From JAPOUP01 sp965199865 (lineage in GTDB: Bacteria; Pseudomonadota; Alphaproteobacteria; Rhodobacterales; Rhodobacteraceae): 64,000 bases of DNA. The stretch covers positions 319,552 through 383,551 of the forward strand of contig CBDATU010000005.1 of assembly GCA_965199865.1 (NCBI GenBank), given 5' to 3'. A model generated the notes under the pieces. The model was not told the origin of the DNA. It saw only the letters and a program-made list of their open reading frames with translations, and made no database searches. Positions within the stretch are counted from its first letter, which is position 1. Each line of letters starts with the position of its first letter. Below are positions 63,185-64,000 of this stretch, piece by piece. A program made the position numbers and the translations under genes.

Positions 63185-64000
63185 CGCAGTGACCTGCTAC
63201 TGTCCCCGTTGAGGTGCGCCCCCCCTCACTCGCAGGCGCCATTACGAAATCGAACTCAACATCCCAGAAAAACGGAGCGTCAATCCCCAATTCGGCAAGT
63301 CGAGCCGGATCCTCAGTCCTGTTGAAGGTCGCAAGCAGGCTTTCCTTAACCCCAAATACAGCGTCGCTGTCGATATAGGGATCGTCGGGATCGAATATAT
63401 GCGTCGTAAGTTCGTCATATCCATCGGCACTGATGATGTAATGCAGATGCGCAGGCCGATATGGGTGCCGACCAAGCTCAAACAGAAGAGCACCGACCGG
63501 TCCGTCATGTGGAACAGGATAGTATTTTGGCTTTACGCCCCTGAACCAGTACCTGCCGTCCACCCCGGTTCGGAACACACCGCGCAGATTGAAGTCGGGC
63601 TGGTAACCCTTCTGCTGGACATCATAGAAACCTTCATCATTGGCTTGCCAGACATCTATTTTGGCTCCCTCGATCGGGCTGCCGTCCACATCCAGAATGC
63701 GGCCATGCACCACCATCGGCTCCCCCTTCGCATCAAGGCAGATATCGGCGCCCATCTCGTATTCGGGTGCGCCGTCAACATGGAACGGCCCAAGCACGGT
63801 GTTTTCCGATGCCCCGGTGGGACGGCGCGAATTGATGGCGTCGACCAGCATGGACACGCCCCAGGTGTCGCTCATCAGAACGAACTCCTGGCGCCAGTCG
63901 TCACATTTATGGCCGACCGCCGTGAGGAACCTGATTGCCTCGAACCATTCCTCCCGGGTCGGCTCGATTTCCTTGACCGCTTCATGCAGCTTGCGGATCA
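63111..64000 (-). CDS. Intradiol ring-cleavage dioxygenase (hydroxyquinol/catechol 1,2-dioxygenase-like), 5' end outside the window
   Basis: Fe(III) enzyme cleaving catechol or hydroxyquinol between the hydroxyls. The frame is open to the window edge; IEPTREEWFEAIRFL and KCDDWRQEFVLMSD precede the ATG at 63875, so that codon is internal. Iron ligands are in KPKYYPVPHDG (Tyr) and HPYRPAHLHY (His, His), with GRILDVDGSPIEGAKIDVWQ as the core strand. The C terminus is about 40 residues longer than usual and overlaps the DUF429 start by 74 bases. This tail follows a run of seven G at 63219-63225. With six G the frame would stop at 63197-63199, removing the overlap. Confidence 0.88.
   Translation of the reverse strand, partial: IRKLHEAVKEIEPTREEWFEAIRFLTAVGHKCDDWRQEFVLMSDTWGVSMLVDAINSRRPTGASENTVLGPFHVDGAPEYEMGADICLDAKGEPMVVHGRILDVDGSPIEGAKIDVWQANDEGFYDVQQKGYQPDFNLRGVFRTGVDGRYWFRGVKPKYYPVPHDGPVGALLFELGRHPYRPAHLHYIISADGYDELTTHIFDPDDPYIDSDAVFGVKESLLATFNRTEDPARLAELGIDAPFFWDVEFDFVMAPASEGGRTSTGTVAGHCDASGIPWNSLWSRRMPWRMVLGRA

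Noticed and set aside
1..64000. CRISPR array or rRNA genes
   Set aside because: No series of regularly spaced short repeats and no conserved rRNA segments were seen. The only tandem repeats are the 156-bp and 20-bp pairs.

Overview
This window looks like chromosome from a GC-rich alphaproteobacterium, most plausibly a marine, Rhodobacterales-like lineage. That placement is an inference. It rests on a class II tRNA-Tyr beside rlmB, TRAP and TctA-type transporters, a Mur/Fur-like box before a manganese-type transporter, and a one-helix membrane protein at 49665 of a kind I associate with Rhodobacteraceae. The region is loosely packed: about fifteen gaps of 300-960 bases and several broken genes suggest a relaxed, possibly host-associated genome. 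Some single-base lesions in homopolymers could instead be sequencing errors.

Layout, left to right. 1-7020: 3' end of a tctA permease gene translationally coupled to a sulfatase, a hipBA module with intact hipB and broken hipA, and a second sulfatase. 7277-14494: tRNA-Tyr, rlmB, a CoA-binding protein, hisF-hisE, a thioesterase/thioesterase/MATE operon, and a putative heavy-metal (Mn) transporter. 14660-24995: McrBC type IV restriction, a TonB-dependent receptor, and two acyl-CoA dehydrogenases. 25395-28094: a decayed DUF433/DUF5615 toxin-antitoxin pair and a nuclease-like gene cut by an IS1595-type element. 29058-39070: an operon joining a TPP enzyme, a complete TRAP transporter and a binding-protein-like gene, then a divergent GST/thiolase/FadJ-type beta-oxidation operon. 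39712-45893: a three-level nested transposon stack. 46256-50909: a DMT exporter, an acyl-CoA synthetase, and a conserved hypothetical gene whose 3' end is tandemly duplicated. 51592-59197: a LacI regulator, a 2H phosphoesterase, a four-gene ABC importer, and a Na/Pi-type transporter. 59430-64000: hisA, a HEAT-repeat protein, a truncated COG2865 regulator, a DUF429 protein, and an intradiol dioxygenase that runs off the window.

The most striking region is the nested stack. An outer IS4/Tn5-like transposon (39723-45882, 11-bp flanking repeats) encodes a protein with an N-terminal DUF4338 domain, the domain of the Druantia defence protein DruA, fused to a Tn5-type DDE transposase. An IS110 element (41188-45012) has inserted into that gene. 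A second, different DUF4338-transposase transposon (41425-43861, 9-bp target duplication) has then inserted into the 5' non-coding arm of the IS110, where IS110-type bridge RNAs are normally encoded. Removing the IS110 at an AG/CT core restores one 752-codon reading frame.

Metabolically the window favours degradation and uptake: sulfatases, TRAP, TctA and ABC importers, acyl-CoA synthetase and dehydrogenases, thiolase, the multifunctional beta-oxidation protein, GST and a ring-cleavage dioxygenase. Defence and addiction modules (McrBC, HipBA, DUF433/DUF5615) are present, but only McrBC looks intact.
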